Source: Melieria omissa (lineage: Eukaryota; Arthropoda; Insecta; Diptera; Ulidiidae). Taken from it: a stretch of DNA of 64,000 bases. Position numbers and translations under genes: made by a program. Where the stretch lies: NCBI GenBank assembly GCA_963971225.1, contig OZ020269.1, positions 41,685,264 to 41,749,263 of the forward strand, written 5' to 3'. The notes under the pieces are model-generated. The model saw nothing but the letters and a program-made list of their open reading frames with translations. It was not told where the DNA came from and searched no databases. Every line of letters starts with the position of its first letter. Position 1 is the first letter of the stretch. Shown in pieces: positions 53,318 to 63,738 of this stretch.

Positions 53318-54519
53318 TTACTTTAGCGACTCGTCGTCCTTAGCCCTGCGCTTGTTGCTTGTTGAGCCTCGATTGTCAGTATTCCTCGCTTCAGGCGATT
53401 GCGATCGAAAACGGGAACGCCTCTTTCGTTGGCGGCAGTCTTGTGCTATGTGATCCTGCTTGCCACATGTCCAGCAAACAACTTTAGAGGAGACAACGTG
53501 GCCTGCCCGGTGTCTCAGAGCTTATGGCCTTATCGAAATGTGGCTGTCCGGCTGGAGTTGGCGCGTCCTTGCACATACCGAGTGCCTCCAATCGATGTCG
53601 CCTCATATGTCATTGCGCTGGTCCCCGTTTCCTTAAATGTCGGCTTGCCCATCATCAACGCACTGCGACGTGTCTCCGGATCATGAAGACCTTCAATGAA
53701 CGACTCAATCTTCATCCTCTCGAGATCATCAGCGCCGAATTTTGAGTAGCACAACTGTACGAGCCGCTCAATGTCTGCAGCGTCTCGCTGGCTCTTTGCC
53801 TGCGGTTCTTCAGCTCACAGTAGTACAGCGTATGGTTGTGCTCGTTGCTGTACTTCGCTGCCAACGCTCTCATGACGGCCTCATAATCACTTCTCGAACA
53901 TTCTGGAACAGATTTCATTACCTCAGCCGCAGGACCTTTCAGCGCCAGTGCCAATCTCCGACCCTTTAGAGGAGACAACGTGGCCTGCCCGGTGTCTCAG
54001 AACTTATGGCCTGGATCGAAATGTGGCTGTCCGGCTGGAGTTGGCGTGTCCTTGCACATACCGAGTGCCTCCAATCGATGTCGCCTCATATGTCATTGCG
54101 CTGGTCCCCGTTTCCTTAAATGTCGGCTTGCCCATCATCAACGCACTGCGACGTGTCTCCGGATCATGAAGACCTTCAATGAACGACTCAATCTTCATCC
54201 TCTCGAGATCATCAGCGCCGAATTTTGAGTAGCACAACTGTACGAGCCGCTCAATGTCTGCAGCGTCTCGCTGGCTCTTTGCCTGCGGTTCTTCAGCTCA
54301 CAGTAGTACAGCGTATGGTTGTGCTCGTTGCTGTACTTCGCTGCCAACGCTCTCATGACGGCCTCATAATCACTTCTCGAACATTCTGGAACAGATTTCA
54401 TTACCTCAGCCGCAGGACCTTTCAGCGCCAGTGTCAATCTCCGACCCTTCCTGATATCGGTCCACTGATTTTCCAAAGCAGCTAAGTCGAATTGCAGTTT
54501 AAATGTATCGAACTGCGCG
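53318..54519 (-). pseudogene. Gypsy copy D gag, C-terminal part with tandem duplication
   Basis: Contains the capsid core (FDTFKLQFDLAALENQWTDI near 54500) and the zinc-knuckle region near 53450, with a basic Arg/Ser tail. A 482-bp segment occurs twice in tandem, so the gag frame is duplicated and broken. Confidence 0.85.
53482..54445. repeat. 482-bp direct tandem duplication in gag
   Basis: Unit 1 is 53482-53963, unit 2 is 53964 to about 54445. Both start CTTTAGAGGAGACAACGTGG. They differ at only a few bases, for example TTATCG against TGGATCG near the start. CCTTT-like microhomology lies at the join. The duplication is younger than the Gypsy copy. Confidence 0.92.
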
Positions 54520-55661
54520 CAGTGTCGCGATCCCATATAAGCTGTGGCCAAAAATACTTAGCGTTGTCTTATCTCGATGAAACTTGATGAGATCGTTTTC
54601 GGGATCAAAATTAAGAAATTTGCAAAAAATCATTTAAATTGGACCACTGTCACGCCCACCCCCCTTACGAAAGGAACTGTAATATTGAAATAACTTGCTT
54701 AATATTAGTGATAGAATTATGAAATTTGTATTTGTGCTTGAAATAATGACCTAAAAGCTCACACTAAAAATGGGCGGTCTGCCACGCCCACTTTCAAAAA
54801 TATTCGCATTTTACTACAACTACAACTGTATTTTTAAAAGGCTGTTTATAATACCATTCTACGATGTGATTTTAATTTTTAAGCTTTCTTAAACCTTAAA
54901 AGTTTTCCTTCATGAATTTGTGTATTAATTTTTTCAGCTTGTGATACCATATTTTGGTATAAATGTTTAAATTTTTTAAGTGGGCGTGACATTCTACCTA
55001 CTTTTGAAGATACGAACAAAGTTCCCACCTTGTCTTTTATATAGCTCACCATTGTAACAGCTGTTTTGCCGCAATTTTCATTGTGCGTCCCAAGCCATAC
55101 TTCGAAAAATCACAATTTTTGACTGTAGGTGCCACTACAAGAAGTAAAGTTTTAGGTGGGGACGCAGGTCGACGCAGCTAATTTTTTTTTATTTGAAAGG
55201 TCGTACTTGTGGCTATGTTTTGCATTAATCACTGCAGAGATGCATTGAGATGTTTTCTTTTTATCGTCTCCCAAAGTTAGCAATTTTTCTCACATTTGGT
55301 GAGCCAGGCCGGGTTTTTTAAAGCAACGTAACTTCGCTTATGCTGATCAAAACAAAACAAAAAAGTAGCACCTATTTGCCCAAACTCTATATTTTTCTTA
55401 CGTATGTAATTTGTTTCCATAAGTAGTACCTGTAAGCTAAAAGTGCTACTTACATTTAGCATAAAAATAGTGAGTTGCTCTGGCAAAAATGCTTTCCAAG
55501 AAAAGGCTCAACTTTGTGGATGGCTCCTGCTTACATTTATTATTTGTTTTAAGCAATATTTTGGATTTGTCTTATTGGGAGTATTATCTCACCATGTATG
55601 TAAAAAAATATCATGTTTGCAACATCGACTTTTTGTATTTTTGGCAACACTCGCGACACTG
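54520..55661. mobile_element. Non-autonomous hAT-like element (1142 bp)
   Basis: Inverted ends CAGTGTCGCGA (54520-54530) and TCGCGACACTG (55651-55661). The CAGTG start fits hAT ends. The gag text of copy D resumes behind it. The flanks TGCGCG and TGCGGCG resemble each other but do not form a clean 8-bp duplication. Non-coding interior with several CACGCCCAC motifs in both directions. Confidence 0.7.
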
Positions 55662-56439
55662 TGCGGCGTAGCACCATCATAAGTAGGCGCTTCTGTTCGG
55701 GTGGCGAAACTTCCGGGAACCGGCGGCAAACATTCTCGTGGCTGTACCTCTCTAAGCCGCTCGTAGATTTTTCTGTTTACCGAATCCTCCAGACTGTCAA
55801 CCCATTTGTCTAAATGTTCTACTCGCGTCTCCAGGTGCTCAACTTTCACATTAATCCTGTCTGAAAGCTCTTCCAGTGTCTGCTGCAAGCGCGCAGAATT
55901 TTCCTGAAGCTTGCTGGACAACTCGCGATTCGCATTTTCAAATTTTTGCGCATTTTCCTGGAGTTTTGTTTCCATTCGCTCTGCTACTTGCGATATTTCA
56001 TGGGTCGCCTTTTCCATTCTTGCTATTTCTTGATTCGTGGTTTCGATTTTTGCCGAAATTTCCTGAGTCGTAGTTTCGAGTTTCGCTGCCATTTGCTCTG
56101 ACATTTCCCGATTTTCACGGTTTGAAGTCTCGATTTTCGCAAAAGTTTCTTGAAACATGCCTCTCATTGCAACCATAAGCTGGCTCATGTCCATTGTTTG
56201 TGGTGGCGTAGCCGCTGCAGCCGTACTTTGCATCGACGCAGCACCCCCAGCCGATTCCTCCCCCTTGGCCGACACCTCTTGTTCCTGCGTTCCGAACTCG
56301 TGTGCAGCCCAATCGATGCCTCGTGCCTCACATGCCTCTCGCAAGCGCAGCTGCAACTCCACCTTTCCGCCAGCAGTCAACTCCAAGCAGCCAGCTCCTT
56401 CTTCAGCTGGTCCACCTTCAGCAGCTCGAGTTTAACCAT
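55662..56439 (-). pseudogene. Gypsy copy D gag, N-terminal part
   Basis: Start codon at 56437-56439; a frameshift near 56390 follows the SAP-like start. The rest (56386 on) has an Ala-rich linker and a long coiled coil (many Asn/Glu heptads, e.g. EISAKIETTNQEIARME), longer than in copy A. It ends at the hAT-like element. Confidence 0.85.
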
Positions 56440-56493
56440 GTCTGCGTTTTTATAATTTTATTTATTTTTTATATATTTTTTTCTGCCACCAAA

Positions 56494-56903
56494 TGTTACG
56501 AAAATTCCCAAGTTAGTTTTGATTGTGTTTGAAAATAAAACAACTTCAATTATTCAGCGCAAAAAACGCAGTCAGAAACCAACAATCAATTTATTTACAG
56601 AATTACACTTTGCTTGTATCTACACTTGTTGCCACTTTGCTGGCTCAACTAAGACCCCTTGCGCTGCACACTGCTGCTTTTATACTAGTTTTCTTATCGC
56701 GCCGAATTTTCTTGCAACTTCCAATTGGAAAACGCTCGACCATTCTCGCACAGTCCATTCCTTCGTGAACCATCCTTGCCATATCGGACTATCCAAGCGA
56801 ATTATACAAAATTTGCCGTACTTCAAAGTGCATGCCTAAAAGTATGCTTGGAAAAGTATTCGTGCATAGGAAAGCATTCAGCACAGAGTGCCTTATCGTT
56901 TCA
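56494..56903 (-). repeat. 5' LTR of Gypsy copy D
   Basis: 410 bp, TGTTACG to CGTTTCA. Same overall plan as copies A and B but clearly closer to the solo LTR at 60330-60987, so the family has two LTR subtypes. The primer-binding site next to it is mostly deleted (CTGCCACCA only). Confidence 0.88.
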
Positions 56904-56907
56904 ATAT

Positions 56908-57508
56908 GAATTTCGCCTCTAAATGTGTTCCTGGGTACGCTCATGTTTGTTCATTGACTTGTTAGTGGCTGCTTTTGTCGCTCAATAAATTTGTGTGCGA
57001 ATTTCTGCACTAATTTGTCGGCAGTAAAGGGGCATCACATCGCTGTTTCAGCGAACGTGATTCAAAACAGCGCTAATGATTTTTGTTCTCGTAGTTTTTG
57101 TGTGTATGCTTTTTAGTGTTGCTGATTGGTTTCGTTCCACAACCTTTCAGTCGGAACCTAAAATATCGGTATTGAGGCATAGATGTACATATGTATATCC
57201 GACTAAAAACGTCTTCCTTTCTTTCCATTTCCTTTTTTAAATGTCTCTGGTGATTACATATTATTATTTAGTTTGTATTGCTTGTAGCGATGATATAAGT
57301 CGCCATGCCAACCATATTTTATTTTCTTTCTACAGTCGGCAGTAAAATCGAGAGCAATATGCGTCGCCGTGCAGGCTTAAAGAAGTAGAACAAAAGCCAG
57401 CTAGAAAATAGAAATTGCTATACACTTTCAGCTATTCTCCAGCGCAAAAACAACAGCATCACAAACTGAATTTAATTCATAAGTTTTTTTATGATTTTAT
57501 TGTTAACA
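56908..57508. other. Unassigned stretch
   Basis: AT-rich, no gene and no recognised repeat end. Confidence 0.4.
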
Positions 57509-58005
57509 TGTTGTAGTGATACCACATATGCACTCACTAATATTCCCACAGTAACACCGCTTTACGCTACAATCATTATCACAGTTATCAATAACATAGC
57601 AGCGCCACTTCGCGCCGTGCTACAACAACAACGCATACACAACCGTATGCTTAACACTTTCGCACACTTTGCGCATAGCCAAGCATAAAGCCAATACCCG
57701 TGTTTGGTTACCAGCCAACGACACATAATGCTTTGGGAGAATCAATTGCTAACACCAGCAATTTTTGAACCGTTACGAAGGTCTGGAGTTACTGAGTGCA
57801 TTCGTGGGAACTCAAGGCCACTTCCAAGTGCATTAGTTAGCCTTAAGAAATTTAGTATAAATAAGGGTAAAAACCAAAAATAAAGTTAGTTCAAGCATAT
57901 CAAGCTCTGTCTCTTGAACTCAAAAAAGTTTCGCTCCAGTTTGACTGTCGAGCGTTTTTGATCAGCCTTAGTCTTGTGGCTTTGAACAAGACCGGACATC
58001 AAACA
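57509..58005 (+). repeat. Possible solo LTR
   Basis: Starts TGTTGTAGTGATACCACA; has TATAAATAAGG at about 57857 and AATAAAG near 57880, followed by about 100 bases ending ACATCAAACA. This spacing suits promoter, polyadenylation site and R-U5 of an LTR. Ends and target duplication are not proven. The start shows slight likeness to the insertion at 3791. Confidence 0.4.
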
Positions 58006-58439
58006 CATAACTTGTTAAACAAAATACAAAGTAAATATTTGTAAAGAAAACTAGATTATTTCCTTTTCGTAGTATACGTACTACTATTATTTTGACCGCA
58101 GCAGTGAGAATACGTGATCTGTGAGAGCAGAGCGCAGGCTCTAATGTTGAAACCCGCCATACAAAATGTTTGCTTGTATGACATGCGCATTCTATATGTT
58201 ATTTTCTTTCACGGTCAAAAACTCGCAAACCTTCAGCATTAGTTTTATCAGTTATTATCTTTAACATTGGTTTTCATTGGCATCTTGTATTGCTGACACA
58301 CGACTTTAAGGATAACGAGTTATACTAACTTTAGATGAAACAAAGGTTTTGCCTTTAAAAACAGTTGAGAACTTTTATTCCAGAGACGTAATTTTATGGC
58401 ATTTTCTGTATGTGTTGCCGGCCTCGTGCCACGTGGTGT
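58006..58439. other. Unassigned stretch
   Basis: No gene recognised. Confidence 0.4.
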
Positions 58440-58917
58440 CTGGATTGAAGTCGAGTAGCTTCAATACTTTTACGCCGAACGTCAATAACAAGGTAAGGGT
58501 AGCTATACTGGTAAGGAAAAATATCCATTCGTATATGTTAGGAATTTCTCCACAGATGAGCTAATTACCGTGGCAGTAGGGGGCGGCAAGGATGGAGTCA
58601 TACTACTTGCGTCCTGCTAAATGGAACACGACATCGAGGTGCCACCGTCTGAGCTTCGAAGGCTGGTGGACACAACCGGCGATAGGAAGCAGACTTTGGT
58701 TGTTGCGGCAGACGCCAACGCGCATCACACAGTAAGGGGAAGCAGCAACATCAATACCAGGGGTGAGTCACTATTTAACTTTATTATGCAAAGTAGTTTG
58801 TGTATCGCTAACCGAGGTAGTGAACCAACATATATTGGACCCTCCTCGAAGAAAGTTCTCAATATCACTCTCTTTACGGGCTCAAACACTTTGGTCGAGG
58901 ACTGGATACTCTATCTC
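58440..58917 (+). pseudogene. LINE endonuclease piece
   Basis: RKNIHSYML, VVAADANAHHTVRGSSNINT, RGESLFNFIMQSSLCIANRG and KVLNITLFTG parallel the endonuclease at 38767. A stop near 58618 and frame changes break it. Confidence 0.85.
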
Positions 58918-59569
58918 TGACCTATAGTATTTAAGCTTTGTTACTACATTCTCCCCAAGAGAGCCAGTATAACTGTAAGGAATCCCAGAAACACAAACTG
59001 GGATCTTTTCAGACGTATACTTGGCATAAAGCTAGGGACATCTAGGGAAATAAACCCTCACGCGATGGTGGAAAAGGAACTTAACCTTTTGACCACCTGT
59101 GCCAATAAAGCGTATCGTATCTCATACCCTCCCGTACGCACGGGGGGAGGTCTAGGCCACCCTGGTGGAACAAAAAACTTGGGGTCAACGACAATACGTG
59201 CGTGAAATCTTCAAACTTGCAGGCAGACAACGAATTCTGCTGGAGCGAATATAAAGACGCGTTCAAATAGTAAAAGAAGGAGGTCCGGAAAGCTAAAAGA
59301 GAATCCTGGAAAGAATTCTGTAGTAGCCTGGAAGGTACACCAAAGGTAGCGAGACTTAGGAAACTTCTATCCAAGCAGCCATCCCTGCCTAGTCTAGTTC
59401 TCTCGGAAAGAAAATGGCGACTGGACAAACAACTGTGCGGAATCGTTGAATGCACTTTTAGATGCACACTTTCCTGGTTGCAGTGATGTACCTGCTTCGG
59501 AACCAACCAGATCCTTCGCGTGTATTGTGCCACCAGAGCTGCTCACGAAGGGCAAGCTGGAGTAGGGGT
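58918..59569 (+). pseudogene. Decayed linker between endonuclease and reverse transcriptase
   Basis: Fragments such as a HFPG segment near 59467 are seen in shifted frames. No intact domain. Confidence 0.5.
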
Positions 59570-60002
59570 TCACCCCCTTTAAATCGCCGGGGCCGGACGG
59601 TGTACTTCCTGCTATGCCACAACAGGCTTCTCGTCTGATTATGCCCCGATTGATATCAATCTAAAGGGGTGTCTGCAATACAACTACGTGCCAAAAAGCT
59701 GAAGAGTAGCAAGGGTGGTGTTTATACCGAAGGCAGGTAAATACAGCCACCTCTACTCGAAAGACTTTAGGCCAATTAGTTTGACGTCATTCCTTCTCAC
59801 AACACTCGAAAAACTTTTAGATCTACATGTGCGAGATACTCTGGGGCCCTTAGGGATAGCAGACTCGCAACACGCATACATTAAAGACAGGTCCACGGAG
59901 ACTGCATTAGATTCACTAGTTACTCATATAGAAAAAGCTCTTAGATGGCATTGGAGTTGCAGGAATTGAAGTAGCTGCTTATCGGTTGGTTAAAAGCCTG
60001 CT
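59570..60002 (+). pseudogene. LINE reverse transcriptase, first part
   Basis: KSPGPDGVLPAMPQQ-like segment near 59585, VFIPKAGKYSHLYSKDFRPI near 59720, SLTSFLLTTLEKLLD, and DSQHAYIKDRSTETALDSLV. A deletion after ALR near 59948 removes the core. Confidence 0.82.
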
Positions 60003-60329
60003 AGGCTGCAGAAAGATAAGAGCTGAGTGGAATGGTGCGATAACTTGTTCCTTAATGTTAAAAAATGTTTCCATGTTATCTTCTCTAGGAAGGCTAACCC
60101 AGCCTGTAGAACCTTTAATATTTCTGGTTCTTTTCTAAACACTGTCAGTGAGATTAAGGACCTGGGTGTATTTTTTGACTCGAAATTGTCCTTTTCCGCC
60201 CACATTAACTTTATTGTCTCAAATTCCTATTCCATGTTGGCTTTTGTTCGTCGTAACTGCTCGTCTTTTTCCGACCCTTATACTCTTAAGCTACTCTTCA
60301 TAACTTTCGTTAGGTCAAAATTAGAATAT

Positions 60330-60987
60330 TGTTACGAAAACTACTTCACAGGTTCGTTTGGATTGGGTTTGAAAATAAAACAACTTCAATTACTCAGCAA
60401 AAATCAACAATCACTTTATTTACAGAATTTACACTTGCTCTACTTTACACTACTACTCTTGCATGTTTCCCCATTGCTTGCTCAACACCGACTCGACTCA
60501 CTGCGCTGCACACTGCTGCCTTTATACCAGTTTTCTTATCGCGCCGAAGTTTCTTGCAACTTCCAATTAGAAAATGCTCGACCAATCTCGCACAGCCCAT
60601 TTCTCGCGAACCTTGCCATATCGGACTATAATAATAATAATTGATTGGCACGACAGCCCGCTTACGCGAGACTAAGGCCTAGCTTCCCGCAACCACCCGT
60701 GTTGTGCGTGTGAATTTTGTACGCGAGGGACCTACAGTTTTATGCCGGTTCCGAACGGCAGGTTGGGAGCTTTTTCATAGGCAACTTTTACTCTCAGAGG
60801 TTTGCCATTTCCAGCTGAGAGGACAGCCACCGAAAGAGAAAACGAGTTTCCCGTTATTTTTTTTAGGTGTTACTACATATCGGACTATACCAAGCGAATT
60901 ATACCAGTTCGCCGTACTTCACAGTGCATGCCTAAAAGTATGCTTGCAAAAGCGTTCATGCACAGCACATAATGCCTTTTCGTTTTA
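60330..60987 (-). repeat. Solo LTR of the copy D Gypsy subtype, with SINE inside
   Basis: TGTTACG (60330) to CGTTTTA (60987), with ATAT at 60326-60329 and 60988-60991. About 400 bp without the SINE. The LINE reading frame runs across the insertion. Solo LTRs arise by recombination between the two LTRs of a full element. Confidence 0.9.
60631..60875 (-). repeat. tRNA-derived SINE, copy 3 (5' truncated)
   Basis: 245 bp between CATATCGGACTATA duplications (60617-60630, 60876-60889). It keeps the body and the ATT tail, but lacks the tRNA-like head, as 5' truncated retroposons do. Confidence 0.93.
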
Positions 60988-61748
60988 ATATGCTGCGTTT
61001 ATTTGGCGTCCTTACCATGCATCCCTTATTAATCGTATCAAACGAATTCAAAAGGTGTTTATTCGCTTTGCCCTTCGTTCCCTTAAATTTAACGACCCTA
61101 TCCCCTCCTATGGCTACCGTTGTCAGCTTATAAATCTTAAATCTCTGTAGGCGCACCTACTTATCCTGTTCGTTTATTGTCGATGTCATTCACGGAACTG
61201 TGGACTGTCCTGCGCTTTTGGACAGAATAAAATTTACTGTACCTTCTCGACCTCTTGGGCATTTTAATTATTTCTATGTTGGCTTATGCAAAACGGAATA
61301 CGCTAAAAACGCTCCTCTTGCTAGGACGCTCTCGGAACTTGATCGTATTCCACACTTAGATCTCTCTCTTCCAAGATTTATAGTCTTAGGAACTATTGTT
61401 GAATTTTTTTAATTTTAATTTTATTTATTTTGTTGGTCTATTAAAATGTATCTTTTGTTTGACTGAATTATAAATAAATAAACACTAAGAGAGGTGTCCA
61501 GAGGTACTCACAACTACTCTGGCTGCTGGTGGTTAACAAAATCCTGGTTCATTTCGAAGGCAAGGCACCGAAACTATTTGCATATGCAGATGACATTGCG
61601 ATAGTTCTAACCGGGAAATGTCTTCCGACTCTCAGCAGTCTTATGACCGCTACGCTAAGAACTGTACTCAGTACTGGGCAGAAAGCACTGGTCTTAGCGT
61701 GAATGCGGAGAAAACAAACATTCTTCTTGGCTAAATGAGTGCTGTGGT

Positions 61749-61964
61749 TGTTCAGTGTTCTGTCGATCCCACCTCTAATCCCTTCCTTTCCTTTTCCTCT
61801 TGTACTGATGTTCCCCCTATTTATGCTCCCCGGCTTCGGCCGTTTGTCTCGTGCAGTGTTTCTTGTATTCTATAGACACTCGTTATTCACCCGTCGATGA
61901 ATAAACATCTCCATAACCCGAACACATACCGCGTTTCCTTTCACCGCTCCGCCGACGTAAACAT
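61749..61964 (+). repeat. 5' LTR of the second BEL element
   Basis: 216 bp, TGTTCAGTG...GTAAACA. Shares blocks such as CCTCTTGTACT and CTTCGGCCGTTT with 6645-6879 but is diverged, so a sister family rather than the same copy group. Confidence 0.9.
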
Positions 61965-63107
61965 GGTCCTTCGAGCCAACCGCGAACTCGCGACGCGGAA
62001 ACACAATCACTAACAAAAAAATAAATAAAACAATTTAAAATACAAAACAATCAGCAAGTGCAAAAAACAGTGAAAAGTGAGACAAAAAAAAAACCAAATA
62101 CAAAGAGTGACAACTCAACAAACAGTGAACCAAAGACAAAAGTGAAAAAAGTGATAAATACACTGTATCTATTACAAAACTATACGGTGCACAAATATCA
62201 AAAATTAAAAACAGAAAAAACAGCGAAGCATAAACAGTGCAGTGTTGTGCAGAACAAATAGCAAACGGCAACTACAGTCGAACATAAAAACAACAACGAA
62301 CACAACCACAAGAGAACACAAGGAAAGCAAAAGAAGAAAAGGGCAACAACAACAGCCAACAAATTAAAAGCGCACAGTGCCGCACAGGAGCGGGCACACT
62401 TGACTACAGAGGAGATTCCCATTCTCGGGCACTGGGCCCACGAAGATAAGCCCACACTTTTTATTAAAAATTAACAAATATTACATACACACACACTAAC
62501 ACAAAACATATTTTAAAAAAATATAATACTCCCATTCCCAAAAATCCAGTAAAGAAATTATATACTGGTACCCCGCCACTCTTCACCTATCGCAGCAAGC
62601 AATCCCGCTGCTGCGCATAATTTGGCGCTTTTTGTGTGTTCGCATTCTCCTTCGTGCGATATACGCAGGCAAAGCAGCAAAAACTCCCGCTGCAGCCTGC
62701 TTCCCACTAATTTTTCCAATTCGCACTAATTCCCCCGCATTTTGCTTTGTGCATATTACACCCATTTTCGCATTCCCTCTCGTGCGATCACCGCTGGCAA
62801 AGCAGCAAACCTCCCGCTGCAACCAGCATCCCACTGCACATTTCCCCTCTTTTTCTCTGCACACAAGACCAGCATTACCAGCATACATTTTGCGCGCCCA
62901 CTTTGCACATACTCCCGCATTTCTCTTTGTGCTATATTCTCCCGCACTTGGCAGCACGCAACTTCGCTGCTTGGCCCAAGTGCAGAAACATAAACAATAA
63001 AGCACAAAGCGGATACAGTGGGACAAGTTTCGCATTTTCACAGCACATTACAAATTTTCTTTAACTTAGAAAATTTTCAATCGTGCATATATATACCTAT
63101 ACATATA

Positions 63108-63738
63108 CAAGCCCTAACCACTATTAATTCGTACCCCTACACTTTTTCGTATATTAATTTTTAGTATTACCTTCTAACCATTTTTTTTTTCAAAGTTTCC
63201 GTGCAGTATTTATACTCTTTTGAAAGGTTGAAAAATCTACCATTAGAAAAAATATTTTTTAATTTTTTTTATTATATTATACATATTATTATTATATATA
63301 TATATATTATATATATTTTTATTTAATTTTTGACCAGAACAACTTCAAAAAGTAACAACTGAAAGTGAGCACTGATAATTCGTACGACCGCAAATGAAAG
63401 AAAAATTAATATCGGGTTCCATCTCCTTTTGCTGTGATTACAGCCTGGCATCGACTTTGCATTGAAGAAATAAGTTTCTGACACTCTTCCGGTGCAATAG
63501 AGTCCCAAATCTCTTCGATTTTGTTTTTTAGTTCCAAGACGGTACGTGGGGGCTGATTCCTAAATCTTCTTTTCATTAGGGCTCTATTGGACTTAGATCT
63601 TGGCTAGATGAAGGCCAGACTAAAACTAAAACTTCAATATTATTGTTGTGGAACCGTTTTCGAAGAATTAATATGAGAAATTGAAAAATTAATATGAGAA
63701 AAAACGTAGGGGTACGAATTAATAGTGGTTAGGGCTTG
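63108..63738 (-). mobile_element. Tc1-type relic with perfect 33-bp inverted ends
   Basis: Ends CAAGCCCTAACCACTATTAA... identical over 33 bases on both sides, TA at 63106-63107 and 63739-63740. It contains the last part of a Tc1 transposase. An internal TA microsatellite lies at about 63290-63316. Confidence 0.92.
63406..63630 (-). pseudogene. Tc1 transposase C-terminal fragment
   Basis: NRALMKRRFRNQPPRTVLEL, EEIWDSIAPEECQKLISSMQ and SRCQAVITAKGDGTRY form the typical Tc1 C-terminus up to the stop at 63406. Just upstream, in another frame, SQDLSPIE gives the site of the third catalytic residue (Glu), so a small deletion follows it. The rest is gone. Confidence 0.85.

Larger units (their letters stand above)
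52220..56903 (-). mobile_element. Gypsy copy D, with SINE, tandem duplication and hAT-like element
   Basis: Minus-strand copy of the copy A family. LTR 56494-56903, gag 56439 to 53318 (interrupted), protease 53317 to about 52686, then a SINE (52338-52672) and a short pol remnant to 52220. ATAT follows the LTR (56904-56907). Reverse transcriptase and the other LTR are missing. It faces copy B. Confidence 0.88.
60003..61490 (+). mobile_element. Jockey LINE fragment with a solo LTR inside
   Basis: WCDNLFLNVKKCFHVIFSRK, EIKDLGVFFDSKLSF and FVRSKLEYC (60027-60329), then, after the LTR, YAAFIWRPYHASLINRIKRI and a C-terminal block to 61412. AAATAAATAAACAC closes it. Same family as 28580-31640. Frame continues across the solo LTR. 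Confidence 0.88.
58440..61748 (+). mobile_element. RNase H-type LINE relic, split by a Jockey LINE
   Basis: Endonuclease 58440-58917 and reverse transcriptase 59570-60002, then again reverse transcriptase with AYADDIAIVLTG at 61490-61748. In between lies a Jockey fragment (60003-61490). Closely related in motifs to 36885-42121. The right end is cut by the BEL LTR at 61749. Confidence 0.82.

Noticed and set aside
55277..55682. Short ORFs in the hAT-like element as a transposase remnant
   Set aside because: No hAT dimerisation or DDE motif; composition is AT-rich non-coding.
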